Position numbers and translations under genes: made by a program | Notes under the pieces: model-generated | The model's input: the letters and a program-made list of their open reading frames with translations, nothing else | Database searches by the model: none | What the model was told of the DNA's origin: nothing | Shown here: one piece after another, positions 1 through 5,099 of the stretch | Position numbering within the stretch: the stretch's first letter is position 1 | Layout: the number at the start of each line of letters is the position of its first letter | Assembly (NCBI GenBank): GCA_021774355.1 | Contig: JAJFJE010000372.1 | Coordinates: forward strand, 1-5,099 | Length of the DNA: 5,099 bases | Direction of reading: 5' to 3' | From: Alphaproteobacteria bacterium | Lineage (GTDB): Bacteria; Pseudomonadota; Alphaproteobacteria; Zavarziniales; Zavarziniaceae

Positions 1-1
1 C

Positions 2-316
2 GAGGCCAATGTCCCCTATGACGAGGTCTTCGAGCTGGAAGACATCAACTCGGCCTTCCCCCAGGCCGATGTCGCCTTCGTCATCGGGGCCAATGACGTG
101 ACCAATCCGGCGGCCAAGACCGACAAGGCATCGCCGATCTATGGCATGCCCATCCTCGAGGTCGACAAGGCCAAGACCGTGCTGTTCGTCAAGCGCGGCA
201 TGGCGTCTGGCTATGCCGGGGTCGAGAACGAACTGTTCTTCCGCGACAACACCATGATGCTGTTCGCCGACGCCAAGAAGATGGTCGAGGAAATCAACAA
301 GGGCCTCGCCCACTGA
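2..316 (+). CDS. pntB: NAD(P) transhydrogenase subunit beta, C-terminal part (5' truncated by window)
   Basis: This is the last 104 residues of the beta subunit of proton-translocating transhydrogenase, an inner-membrane complex that uses the proton gradient to drive hydride transfer from NADH to NADP+. The visible part is the cytoplasmic domain III, which binds NADP(H). Recognisable motifs in order are VPYDEVFELEDIN near the start, then VIGANDVTNPAA at about residues 27-38, the KR pair at 64-65 (corresponding to E. coli beta Lys424/Arg425, which contact the NADP 2'-phosphate), GYAG at 70-73 and the closing NELFFRDNTMMLFADAKK stretch. The reading frame is open from the first bases of the window and ends at TGA 314-316, where the family normally ends. 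The membrane domain and the pntA genes would lie to the left, outside the window. No frameshift or missing key residue is visible. Confidence 0.96.
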   Translation, partial: EANVPYDEVFELEDINSAFPQADVAFVIGANDVTNPAAKTDKASPIYGMPILEVDKAKTVLFVKRGMASGYAGVENELFFRDNTMMLFADAKKMVEEINKGLAH

Positions 317-551
317 GCGACGACCATGGAAGGCGATCGGGCGGAGGGCTTGGCATGTGCCCGCAACGGCGGCTGGGCACCGGCCCCGGAGGCGGTTTGG
401 AACCCTGCCTGCCCGGCTTGAAGCTTTCGTCATCCCGGCCTTGAGCCGGGTCAGTCCCGGGGCAAGAGCACAAGCGCGCCGGCGAGAACGATCCCGGATC
501 TCCGTGGCGGCTGTGTCGGGGATGACGAAAAGCGGGTTTTCAGACGTCTTC
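317..551. other. Non-coding gap between converging pntB and glsB-like genes
   Basis: These 235 bases separate two genes that point at each other. The first hundred bases hold no motif I recognise and no tight hairpin followed by a T-run. The second half is dominated by the palindromic element annotated separately. Open frames crossing the gap on either strand have no family resemblance and no good ribosome binding site, so I treat the gap as non-coding. Confidence 0.7.
423..533. repeat. Intergenic palindromic element, alphaproteobacterial GTCATCCCGG type; possible bidirectional terminator
   Basis: The element is bounded by a perfect 12-base inverted repeat, TTTCGTCATCCC at 425-436 and GGGATGACGAAA at 519-530. 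The flanking GC/AGC bases extend the match if one extra A is bulged in the right arm. Inside the left arm is a tight hairpin, CCCGGC (434-439) with GCCGGG (445-450) around a five-base loop. The right arm carries GATCCCGGATC (490-500) and a weaker CCCG/CGGG pairing (493-496 with 517-520). GTCATCCCGG...CCGGGATGACG units of this shape are, from general knowledge, common dispersed intergenic repeats in alphaproteobacterial genomes. The position between two convergent genes, with GGGTTTT at 534-540 after the right arm, would suit a transcription end for pntB. That role is inference. Only one copy is in the window, so repetitiveness is not shown here. Confidence 0.6.
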
Positions 552-797
552 TCAGGTCGCGGCGCGCCACAACACCAGGAAGACGATCGCCCCCAGGACG
601 GCGATGCCCATCGATTTCAGGTCAAAGGACGTGACGTCGCCCCAGCCGATCTGGGTGCCGATGAAGCCGCCGACAAAGGCACCGACGATGCCGATCACGA
701 TGGTCCACAGAAAGCCCCCGGAATCGGATCCGGGTACGATGACCCGGGCGATAATACCGGCGATCAGGCCGAAGACGATCCAGCTGAGCCAACCCAT
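552..797 (-). CDS. GlsB/YeaQ/YmgE family small membrane protein (transglycosylase-associated family)
   Basis: This encodes an 81-residue hydrophobic protein, the usual length for the family. It begins MGWLSWIVFGLIAGIIARV and contains the family signature of a first membrane helix (about residues 3-20), a short PGSDSGGF loop, a glycine-rich second helix (about 28-49, with GIVGAFVGGFIG) and a third helix (about 61-77) ending in LVLWR. The protein should sit in the inner membrane with three spanning segments. The biochemical role is not established: the 'transglycosylase-associated' name is historical, and relatives are often stress-inducible. The ATG at 795-797 is chosen because GGAGG lies 8 bases upstream. 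A longer frame continues to 1346 on this strand, but that part is antisense to the deformylase gene. The gene is divergent from that gene and convergent with pntB. I saw no GGAAC-type general stress promoter upstream. Confidence 0.92.
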   Translation of the reverse strand: MGWLSWIVFGLIAGIIARVIVPGSDSGGFLWTIVIGIVGAFVGGFIGTQIGWGDVTSFDLKSMGIAVLGAIVFLVLWRAAT

Positions 798-805
798 GGG
801 CGTGC

Positions 806-810
806 CCTCC
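806..810 (-). promoter_or_regulatory. Ribosome binding site of the glsB-like gene
   Basis: On the minus strand this reads GGAGG, 8 bases before the ATG at 797-795. It fixes the start of the small membrane protein and rules against the much longer upstream extension of the same frame. Confidence 0.8.
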
Positions 811-869
811 GCGCGGGGTTCGAGACCGTTAGACCGTGCCAGTGCAGCGCTCCCCCGTGAAGCGTGAAA

Positions 870-899
870 TTGCGCCGGGCGACCGAAGCGGGGCATAGT
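870..899 (+). promoter_or_regulatory. Weak candidate promoter for the deformylase-coq9 unit
   Basis: In the 108-base divergent gap (798-905), TTGCGC (870-875) and CATAGT (894-899) are 18 bases apart and partly match the sigma-70 consensus (3 of 6 and 4 of 6). Transcription would start about seven bases after 899, at or next to the ATG at 906, which would give a transcript with almost no leader. Such partial matches occur often by chance, so this is only a pointer. Nothing better was seen in the gap for either direction. Confidence 0.2.
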
Positions 900-905
900 C
901 GGGCC

Positions 906-1430
906 ATGGCGATCCGACCGATCCTGCGCATGGGCGCACCCGTGTTGCGGGCCGTGGCGGCGCCGGTGGCCGACGTCACGGCGCCGGCGATCAGGGCGCT
1001 TGCGGACGATATGCTCGACACCATGGCGGCCGCCGGAGGGCGCGGCATAGCCGCGCCGCAGATCGGGGTATCGCTGCGCCTCGTCATGTTCTGGGCCCCG
1101 CTGGCCGATCCCGACAGCCGGTCCCGCGACCACGCCGTCTTCACCATCCTGGCCAATCCGGTCCTCGAACTGGTCGACCCGGTCGAAGTCGAGGATTGGG
1201 AAGGCTGTCTGTCGGTGCCGGGCCTGGCCGGACGGGTGCCGCGGGCACGCGGCCTGCGCTATCGCGGGCTCGATCTCGATGGCGCCGTCGTCGATCGCCT
1301 GGCCACCGGCTTCCACGCCCGTGTGGTGGCCCATGAGTGCGACCATTTGGACGGTATTCTTTACCCCCAGCGTATGACCGATCTTGGGACGTTGCGGTTC
1401 CTCGATGCCGCTGACCCAGTGCAGGATTGA
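906..1430 (+). CDS. def: Peptide deformylase
   Basis: This 174-residue protein is a metalloenzyme that removes the formyl group from the N-terminal methionine of new proteins in the cytoplasm. All three family motifs are intact: GRGIAAPQ (residues 45-52), EGCLS (99-103) and HECDH (143-147). These supply the metal ligands Cys101, His143 and His147, the catalytic Glu144 and the oxyanion-site Gln52. The length is close to the E. coli enzyme. I chose ATG 906 because MAIRPILRMGAPVL matches the usual N-terminus; an in-frame GTG at 864 would add 14 unrelated residues. Neither start has a strong Shine-Dalgarno sequence. The HECDHLDGILY form resembles the plant PDF1A-like branch (from memory, not aligned). 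The gene is not followed by fmt, its common partner, but by a COQ9 gene two bases after the stop, so it may be a second deformylase of this genome. That is inference. Confidence 0.95.
   Translation: MAIRPILRMGAPVLRAVAAPVADVTAPAIRALADDMLDTMAAAGGRGIAAPQIGVSLRLVMFWAPLADPDSRSRDHAVFTILANPVLELVDPVEVEDWEGCLSVPGLAGRVPRARGLRYRGLDLDGAVVDRLATGFHARVVAHECDHLDGILYPQRMTDLGTLRFLDAADPVQD
1423..1426 (+). promoter_or_regulatory. Ribosome binding site deciding the coq9 start
   Basis: AGGA lies inside the last codons of the deformylase gene, 6 bases before ATG 1433. A TTG at 1427 is in the same frame but would have no spacer after AGGA, so ATG 1433 is the better start. Placement inside the upstream gene suggests that translation of the two genes is coupled. 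Confidence 0.6.
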
Positions 1431-1432
1431 TC

Positions 1433-2098
1433 ATGGACGCCACGCCCCAGGCCTCGGCCGACCGCCTGCTCGATGCCCTGCTTGGCCATGTGCCGTTCGA
1501 TGGCTGGTCGCTGGCGGCGATCGACCGCGCGGCCGGCGACCTCGGGCTTGACCCGATGCTGGCCCGCAGCCTGTTTCCCCGCGGGCCGGTCGATGCCATC
1601 GCCGCCCATTCCGCCCGCGCCGACCGCCAGATGGCTGCGGCCGTGGCGGTCCGGGACATGAGCACCCTGCGGCACCACGAAAAAGTGGCGGCGGCGCTGT
1701 GGCTCCGTTTCGAACAGGCCGAGCCGGCGCGCGAGGCGGTGCGCCGCGGCGCCCAGTTCCTGGCCATGCCGGGCCATGCCGGCACCGCCCTGCGCCTGCT
1801 GTACCGCACGGTTGACGCGGCCTGGGCGGCGATCGGCGACCGCTCGACCGATTTCAGCTACTACACCAAGCGGGCTTTGCTGGCGGCGGTCTATTCCGCG
1901 AGTTTTGCCTATTGGCTGCAGGATGATTCGCCGGGACGGGAACAGACCCGGGCCTTCCTGGACCGCCGGCTGGCCGAGATCGGTCATCTCGGGCGGTTGC
2001 GCGGCCGCCTGGCCCCGGCGGCCGAGGCCTTGGCGGCGCCGCTGACCCTTGCCAGCCGGCTGCGCGAGCGGCTGTTCAGTCCTCGTCGGCCAGGGTGA
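1433..2098 (+). CDS. COQ9 family protein (ubiquinone biosynthesis accessory factor)
   Basis: This 221-residue protein belongs to the COQ9 family, lipid-binding proteins with a TetR-like fold. The mitochondrial members bind and present ubiquinone intermediates to the COQ7 hydroxylase. The best evidence is the block IGDRSTDFSYYTKRALLAAVYSA (residues 134-156) followed by YWLQDDSPG (160-168), which matches the family core (GDxSTDxxxYTxRxxLxxVY, then a D-S pair). The N-terminus (about 10-50, including GWSLAAIDRAAGDLGL) has the helix-turn-helix-like shape of the TetR fold, but family members are not known as DNA-binding regulators. The C-terminal region (about 185-215) is rich in Arg, Leu and Ala and may form the membrane-associating amphipathic helix. 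The start is set by AGGA six bases upstream. The gene follows the deformylase gene by two bases, and its last 23 bases overlap the end of putA on the other strand. Confidence 0.92.
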   Translation: MDATPQASADRLLDALLGHVPFDGWSLAAIDRAAGDLGLDPMLARSLFPRGPVDAIAAHSARADRQMAAAVAVRDMSTLRHHEKVAAALWLRFEQAEPAREAVRRGAQFLAMPGHAGTALRLLYRTVDAAWAAIGDRSTDFSYYTKRALLAAVYSASFAYWLQDDSPGREQTRAFLDRRLAEIGHLGRLRGRLAPAAEALAAPLTLASRLRERLFSPRRPG

Positions 2099-5000
2099 TC
2101 AGGGCGGCGTTGCCGCCCGATGCCGTGGTGTTGACGCTGATCGTCCGCTCGCAGGCGAAGCGCTGCAGATAATGGGGACCGCCCGCCTTGGGCCCGGTCC
2201 CCGACAGGCCCAGGCCGCCAAAGGGCTGGGCGCCGACCACGGCGCCGATCTGGTTGCGATTGACATAGGTGTTGCCGACCCGCAGACGCGCGATGACCGT
2301 GGCGACGGTCCGGTCGATGCGTGAATGGATTCCCAGGGTCAGGCCGAAGCCGGTCCCGGCAACGGCATCGCAAACCTGGTCCAACTGGTCCCGGCGCCAG
2401 CGGATGACATGAAGGATGGGGCCGAATTTCTCGCCGTCCAGGCGTTCGATGCGGTCGATCTCATAGGCGCATGGGGCGACGAAGCTGCCGGCGGCGCAAT
2501 CCGGCCCAGGCGCGATGCGGAACAGCAGCCGGCCGTGGCGTTCGAGCGCGGCAATATGGTCTTCGAGCCGGGCCTTGGCCCCGTCGTCGATCACCGGCCC
2601 GACATCGGTCGCCAACAGCGCCGGATCACCCAGGGTCCAGGTGGCCGCCGCGCCCTCCAGCATCGCCAGAATGGCGGCCGCGCACTCATCCTGGAGGTAG
2701 AGCACGCGCAGCGCCGAGCAGCGCTGCCCGGCCGACCGGAAGGCGCCGTCCAGGACATCGCCCACCACCTGCTCGGCCAGCGCGGTCGAGTCGACGATCA
2801 TGGCGTTCTGCCCGCCGGTCTCGGCAATCAGCGGGACGATCGGGCCGGACCGGGCGGCCAGGGCCCGGTTGATCGCCTGGGCCGATGCGGTCGAACCGGT
2901 GAAGGCGACGCCGGCCGCCCGGCGGTCGCCGACCAGGCGCGCGCCGACGCCGGCGCCGCCCGGCAACAGATGCAACACCGCCCCGGGGATGCCGGCCTCG
3001 TGGAGCAGGGCAACCGCCGCCGCCGCCATGAGCGGGGTCTGGGGCGCCGGCTTGGCCAGCACGCAATTGCCGGCCGCCAGGGCGGCGGCGACCTGGCCGG
3101 TGAAGATCGCCAGGGGAAAATTCCACGGGGAAATGCAGATGAAGGTGCCGCGCCCCTCCAGCACGAGGCTGTTCCGTTCACCGGCGGGTCCCGGCAGCGG
3201 CCGCGGGCCGTCAAAATCGGCGCGGGTGCGCGCGGCATAATAGCGCAGGAAATCGACCGCCTCGCGCAGTTCCGCAACGGCGTCGGGCAGGGTCTTGCCG
3301 GCCTCGCGCACGGCCAGGGCCATCAGTCGGGCGCGGTCCCGCTCGAACAGGTCGGCGGCCCGGTCGAGCAGGACGGCCCGGGCCGCGGCCTGGCGATTCC
3401 AGGCCGGGAAGGCGGCGCCGGCGAGGGTGAAAGCCTGCTCGATGGCATCGTCGTCCGCCTCGACCACCGTGCCGACCAGGCGCCGCCGGTCCGCCGGATC
3501 GGTCAGCGGCCGGCTGGGTCCGGGACGGCTGGCGCCGCCGACCACGGGCCGGGCCTCGGCGGGGCTGGCCAGGGCGGCATCCATGGCCGCGAACAGGGGG
3601 CGCAGGACGGTCGGATCGGACAGGTCGATGCCGGCCGAATTGCGCCGCTCCGGGGCATAGAGATCGGCGGGAAGGGGAATGCGGGGGTGAGGCGCGCAAC
3701 CATGGCGACGCAACGCCGTCGGTGGATCGGCGATGATCTGGGCGATCGGCACCTGGTCGTCGTGGAGCCGGTTGACGAAGGAGGTGTTGGCGCCGTTCTC
3801 CAGCAGGCGCCGCACCAGATAGGCGAGCAGATGCTCGTGACCGCCCACCGGGGCATAGACCCGCACCGGGCAGTCCGGCCCGACCAGGCCGTGATAGAGC
3901 GCCTCGCCCATGCCATGGAGACGCTGGAACTCGTAACCACCCGTGCCGCCGGCCAAAGTCAGCACGGTGGCGACGGTATGGGCGTTATGGGTGGCGAACT
4001 GGGGAAAGATCGGCCCGCGGGCATCGAGCAGAAGACGCAGCCCGGCCAGATAGGCGGTGTCGGTCGCCAGCTTGCGGGTGAACACGGGATAGCCGGGCAA
4101 TCCCTGTTCCTGGGCCCATTTGATCTCGCTGTCCCAATAGGCGCCCTTGACCAGGCGGATCATCAGCCGCCGTCGGGCCGCCCGGGACTCGGCGACCAGC
4201 CAGCCGAGCAGGGCATGGCTGCGCTTCTGATAGGCCTGGACGGCCAGGCCCAGGCCGTCCCAGCCGGCCAGGCCAGGATCGCGGAGGAGGGTTTCGAACA
4301 GGTCGAGGGATAGCTCCAGCCGGTCGGCTTCCTCGGCATCGACGGTCAGGCCGATATCATGGCTGCGGGCGGCCCGGGCAAGGCCGCCCAGGGCGTCGCT
4401 CAGGGCGGCGGCGGCGTCGCTCCAGCGAGCGTTCTCGTAGCGGGGATAGAGTGCCGACAGCTTGATCGAGATGCCCGCTGCCCGCTCGGGGCCGCGGCCG
4501 CCGGCCCGCTGCCCCAGGGCGGCGATCGCCTGATGATAGGCCTCGAGATAATGGCGGGCATCGGCGGCGGTGCGGGCTGCCTCGCCCAGCATGTCGAAGG
4601 AATGGCGCCAGCCCTGGGGCTCGCTCTCGGCGGCCCGGTCGAGCGCTTCGCCGATGGTCCGTCCGAGAACGAACTGGCGCCCCAGAATGCGCATGGCCGA
4701 CATCATGGCGGCGCGGATCAGCGGTTCGCCGAGCCGCTTCGCCAGGCGCTGGAACAGGGGCTGCGGCCGGCCCAGGGCGTCCTCCGGGCCGAGCACCCGG
4801 CCGGTCAGCATCAGGGCCCAGGTCGAGGCGTTGACGAACAGGCTGTCGCCCTGCCCGAGATGGGCCGCCCAATCGGCCTGGCCCAGCTTGTCCTCGATCA
4901 GCAGGTCGGCGGTGCCGGCATCGGGAACCCGCAGCAGGGCCTCGGCCAGGCACATCAGCGCGACCCCCTCGCGGGTCGACAGGCCATATTCCTGCAGGAA

Positions 5001-5099
5001 GGCTTCCAGCCCGCCATGGCGCCGGCGCTCTTGCCGGAGGGCCGCGACCAGTGCAGTGGCCCGGGCGGCGACGGCCTGGGCGGTGCCCTCCGGCAGGCG
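2076..5099 (-). CDS. putA: Bifunctional proline dehydrogenase / L-glutamate-5-semialdehyde (P5C) dehydrogenase, N-terminus outside window
   Basis: PutA oxidises proline to glutamate: an FAD domain passes electrons to ubiquinone, then an NAD-dependent aldehyde dehydrogenase domain finishes the reaction with channelled intermediate. The window holds 1007 residues, open from the right edge to TGA 2078-2076; numbering here starts at the edge. The proline dehydrogenase part (about 40-460) shows SIKLSALYPRY (Lys213), DAEEADRLE (Asp254), RLVKGAYWDSEIK (Tyr321), LHGMGE, YAPVG (Tyr415) and YLVRRLLENGANTSFVN (Arg430/Arg431, equal to E. coli Arg555/556). The dehydrogenase part (about 530-980) shows ISPWNFPLAIFTGQ, AETGGQN (Glu760) and SAGQRCSALR (catalytic Cys794). 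The protein ends soon after SVNTTASGGNAAL, without the extra C-terminal domain of E. coli PutA, so it looks like the short type A. Whether an N-terminal ribbon-helix-helix domain exists cannot be seen. Two motif substitutions (Pro686, Ala738) are described in the findings. The stop end overlaps coq9 by 23 bases. Confidence 0.97.
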   Translation of the reverse strand, partial: RLPEGTAQAVAARATALVAALRQERRRHGGLEAFLQEYGLSTREGVALMCLAEALLRVPDAGTADLLIEDKLGQADWAAHLGQGDSLFVNASTWALMLTGRVLGPEDALGRPQPLFQRLAKRLGEPLIRAAMMSAMRILGRQFVLGRTIGEALDRAAESEPQGWRHSFDMLGEAARTAADARHYLEAYHQAIAALGQRAGGRGPERAAGISIKLSALYPRYENARWSDAAAALSDALGGLARAARSHDIGLTVDAEEADRLELSLDLFETLLRDPGLAGWDGLGLAVQAYQKRSHALLGWLVAESRAARRRLMIRLVKGAYWDSEIKWAQEQGLPGYPVFTRKLATDTAYLAGLRLLLDARGPIFPQFATHNAHTVATVLTLAGGTGGYEFQRLHGMGEALYHGLVGPDCPVRVYAPVGGHEHLLAYLVRRLLENGANTSFVNRLHDDQVPIAQIIADPPTALRRHGCAPHPRIPLPADLYAPERRNSAGIDLSDPTVLRPLFAAMDAALASPAEARPVVGGASRPGPSRPLTDPADRRRLVGTVVEADDDAIEQAFTLAGAAFPAWNRQAAARAVLLDRAADLFERDRARLMALAVREAGKTLPDAVAELREAVDFLRYYAARTRADFDGPRPLPGPAGERNSLVLEGRGTFICISPWNFPLAIFTGQVAAALAAGNCVLAKPAPQTPLMAAAAVALLHEAGIPGAVLHLLPGGAGVGARLVGDRRAAGVAFTGSTASAQAINRALAARSGPIVPLIAETGGQNAMIVDSTALAEQVVGDVLDGAFRSAGQRCSALRVLYLQDECAAAILAMLEGAAATWTLGDPALLATDVGPVIDDGAKARLEDHIAALERHGRLLFRIAPGPDCAAGSFVAPCAYEIDRIERLDGEKFGPILHVIRWRRDQLDQVCDAVAGTGFGLTLGIHSRIDRTVATVIARLRVGNTYVNRNQIGAVVGAQPFGGLGLSGTGPKAGGPHYLQRFACERTISVNTTASGGNAALITLADED
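2102..2118. terminator. GC hairpin just after the coq9 stop, possible transcription end
   Basis: GGGCGGC (2102-2108) and GCCGCCC (2112-2118) form a perfect seven-base-pair stem with a three-base loop, starting four bases after the coq9 stop codon. There is no T-run after it on either strand, so it is not a classical intrinsic terminator. It could stabilise the 3' end or pause RNA polymerase. The same bases encode the conserved Gly-Gly-Asn-Ala-Ala near the end of PutA, so the symmetry may simply follow from that protein sequence in high-GC codons. Confidence 0.3.

Noticed and set aside
326..421. A 31-codon open frame from an ATG just after pntB
   Set aside because: There is no ribosome binding site before it, no recognisable sequence, and the length is within chance expectation at this GC content.
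357..860. A 167-codon open frame on the plus strand across the gap and the glsB-like gene
   Set aside because: It crosses the palindromic element and is antisense to a recognised gene. The composition is rich in Arg, Asp and Pro, with no family match.
798..905. A general stress (EcfG-type, GGAAC with GTT) promoter for the glsB-like gene
   Set aside because: I looked because relatives are often stress-inducible, but the minus strand of the gap has only CGAAC with no properly spaced GTT, so no such promoter is supported.
798..1346. Extension of the glsB-like frame to 1346 on the minus strand (264 residues)
   Set aside because: The extra part is antisense to the deformylase gene and has no family resemblance. 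The GGAGG site 8 bases before the ATG at 797 marks the real start.
1433..2098. A TetR-type transcriptional regulator, suggested by the helix-turn-helix-like N-terminus
   Set aside because: The GDRSTDFSYYTKRALLAAVYSA core is diagnostic of COQ9, which shares the TetR fold but binds lipids.
4238..4260. Eight-base-pair inverted repeat GGACGGCC/GGCCGTCC with a seven-base loop
   Set aside because: It is inside putA at the conserved WDGLGLAVQ segment. Such stems are frequent in GC-rich coding DNA, and nothing nearby suggests a role.
2325..4313. A 662-codon open frame on the plus strand opposite putA
   Set aside because: It lies wholly antisense to a clear PutA coding region with intact motifs. Its translation is Gly/Gln/Arg-rich without domains or membrane segments, which is the usual shadow of high-GC codons on the opposite strand.

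Overview
The window looks like ordinary chromosome from a high-GC alphaproteobacterium. A Rhodospirillales-like host is my inference, because COQ9-family proteins in bacteria are essentially alphaproteobacterial and the window also has a short, type A-like PutA and a proton-translocating transhydrogenase. There are five protein genes, two of them cut by the window edges. I see no mobile element, RNA gene, CRISPR array or phage-like segment.

Layout, left to right. Positions 2-316 (+) are the 3' end of pntB, which encodes the NADP(H)-binding domain of the membrane transhydrogenase beta subunit. Positions 317-551 are a 235-base non-coding gap holding a palindromic element (about 423-533) of the type dispersed between genes in alphaproteobacteria; it lies between two converging genes. 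Positions 552-797 (-) encode a small three-helix membrane protein of the GlsB/YeaQ/YmgE family. After a 108-base divergent gap, 906-1430 (+) encodes a peptide deformylase with all three family motifs intact. Two bases after its stop, 1433-2098 (+) encodes a COQ9-family protein, so the two probably form an operon. Positions 2076-5099 (-) hold most of putA, the bifunctional proline dehydrogenase / P5C dehydrogenase. It converges on coq9 with a 23-base overlap of coding sequence, and its N-terminus lies beyond the right edge.

The genes do not form one recognisable system. A loose metabolic link exists: COQ9 supports ubiquinone synthesis, PutA passes proline electrons into the quinone pool, and transhydrogenase uses the resulting proton gradient to make NADPH. 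They are separate transcription units, so this is context only. The points most worth a second look are two substitutions in conserved cofactor-region motifs of the PutA aldehyde dehydrogenase domain, the tight deformylase-COQ9 pairing, the overlapping coq9/putA ends with a strong hairpin beside them, and the intergenic palindrome. I found no convincing evidence of a previously undescribed system.
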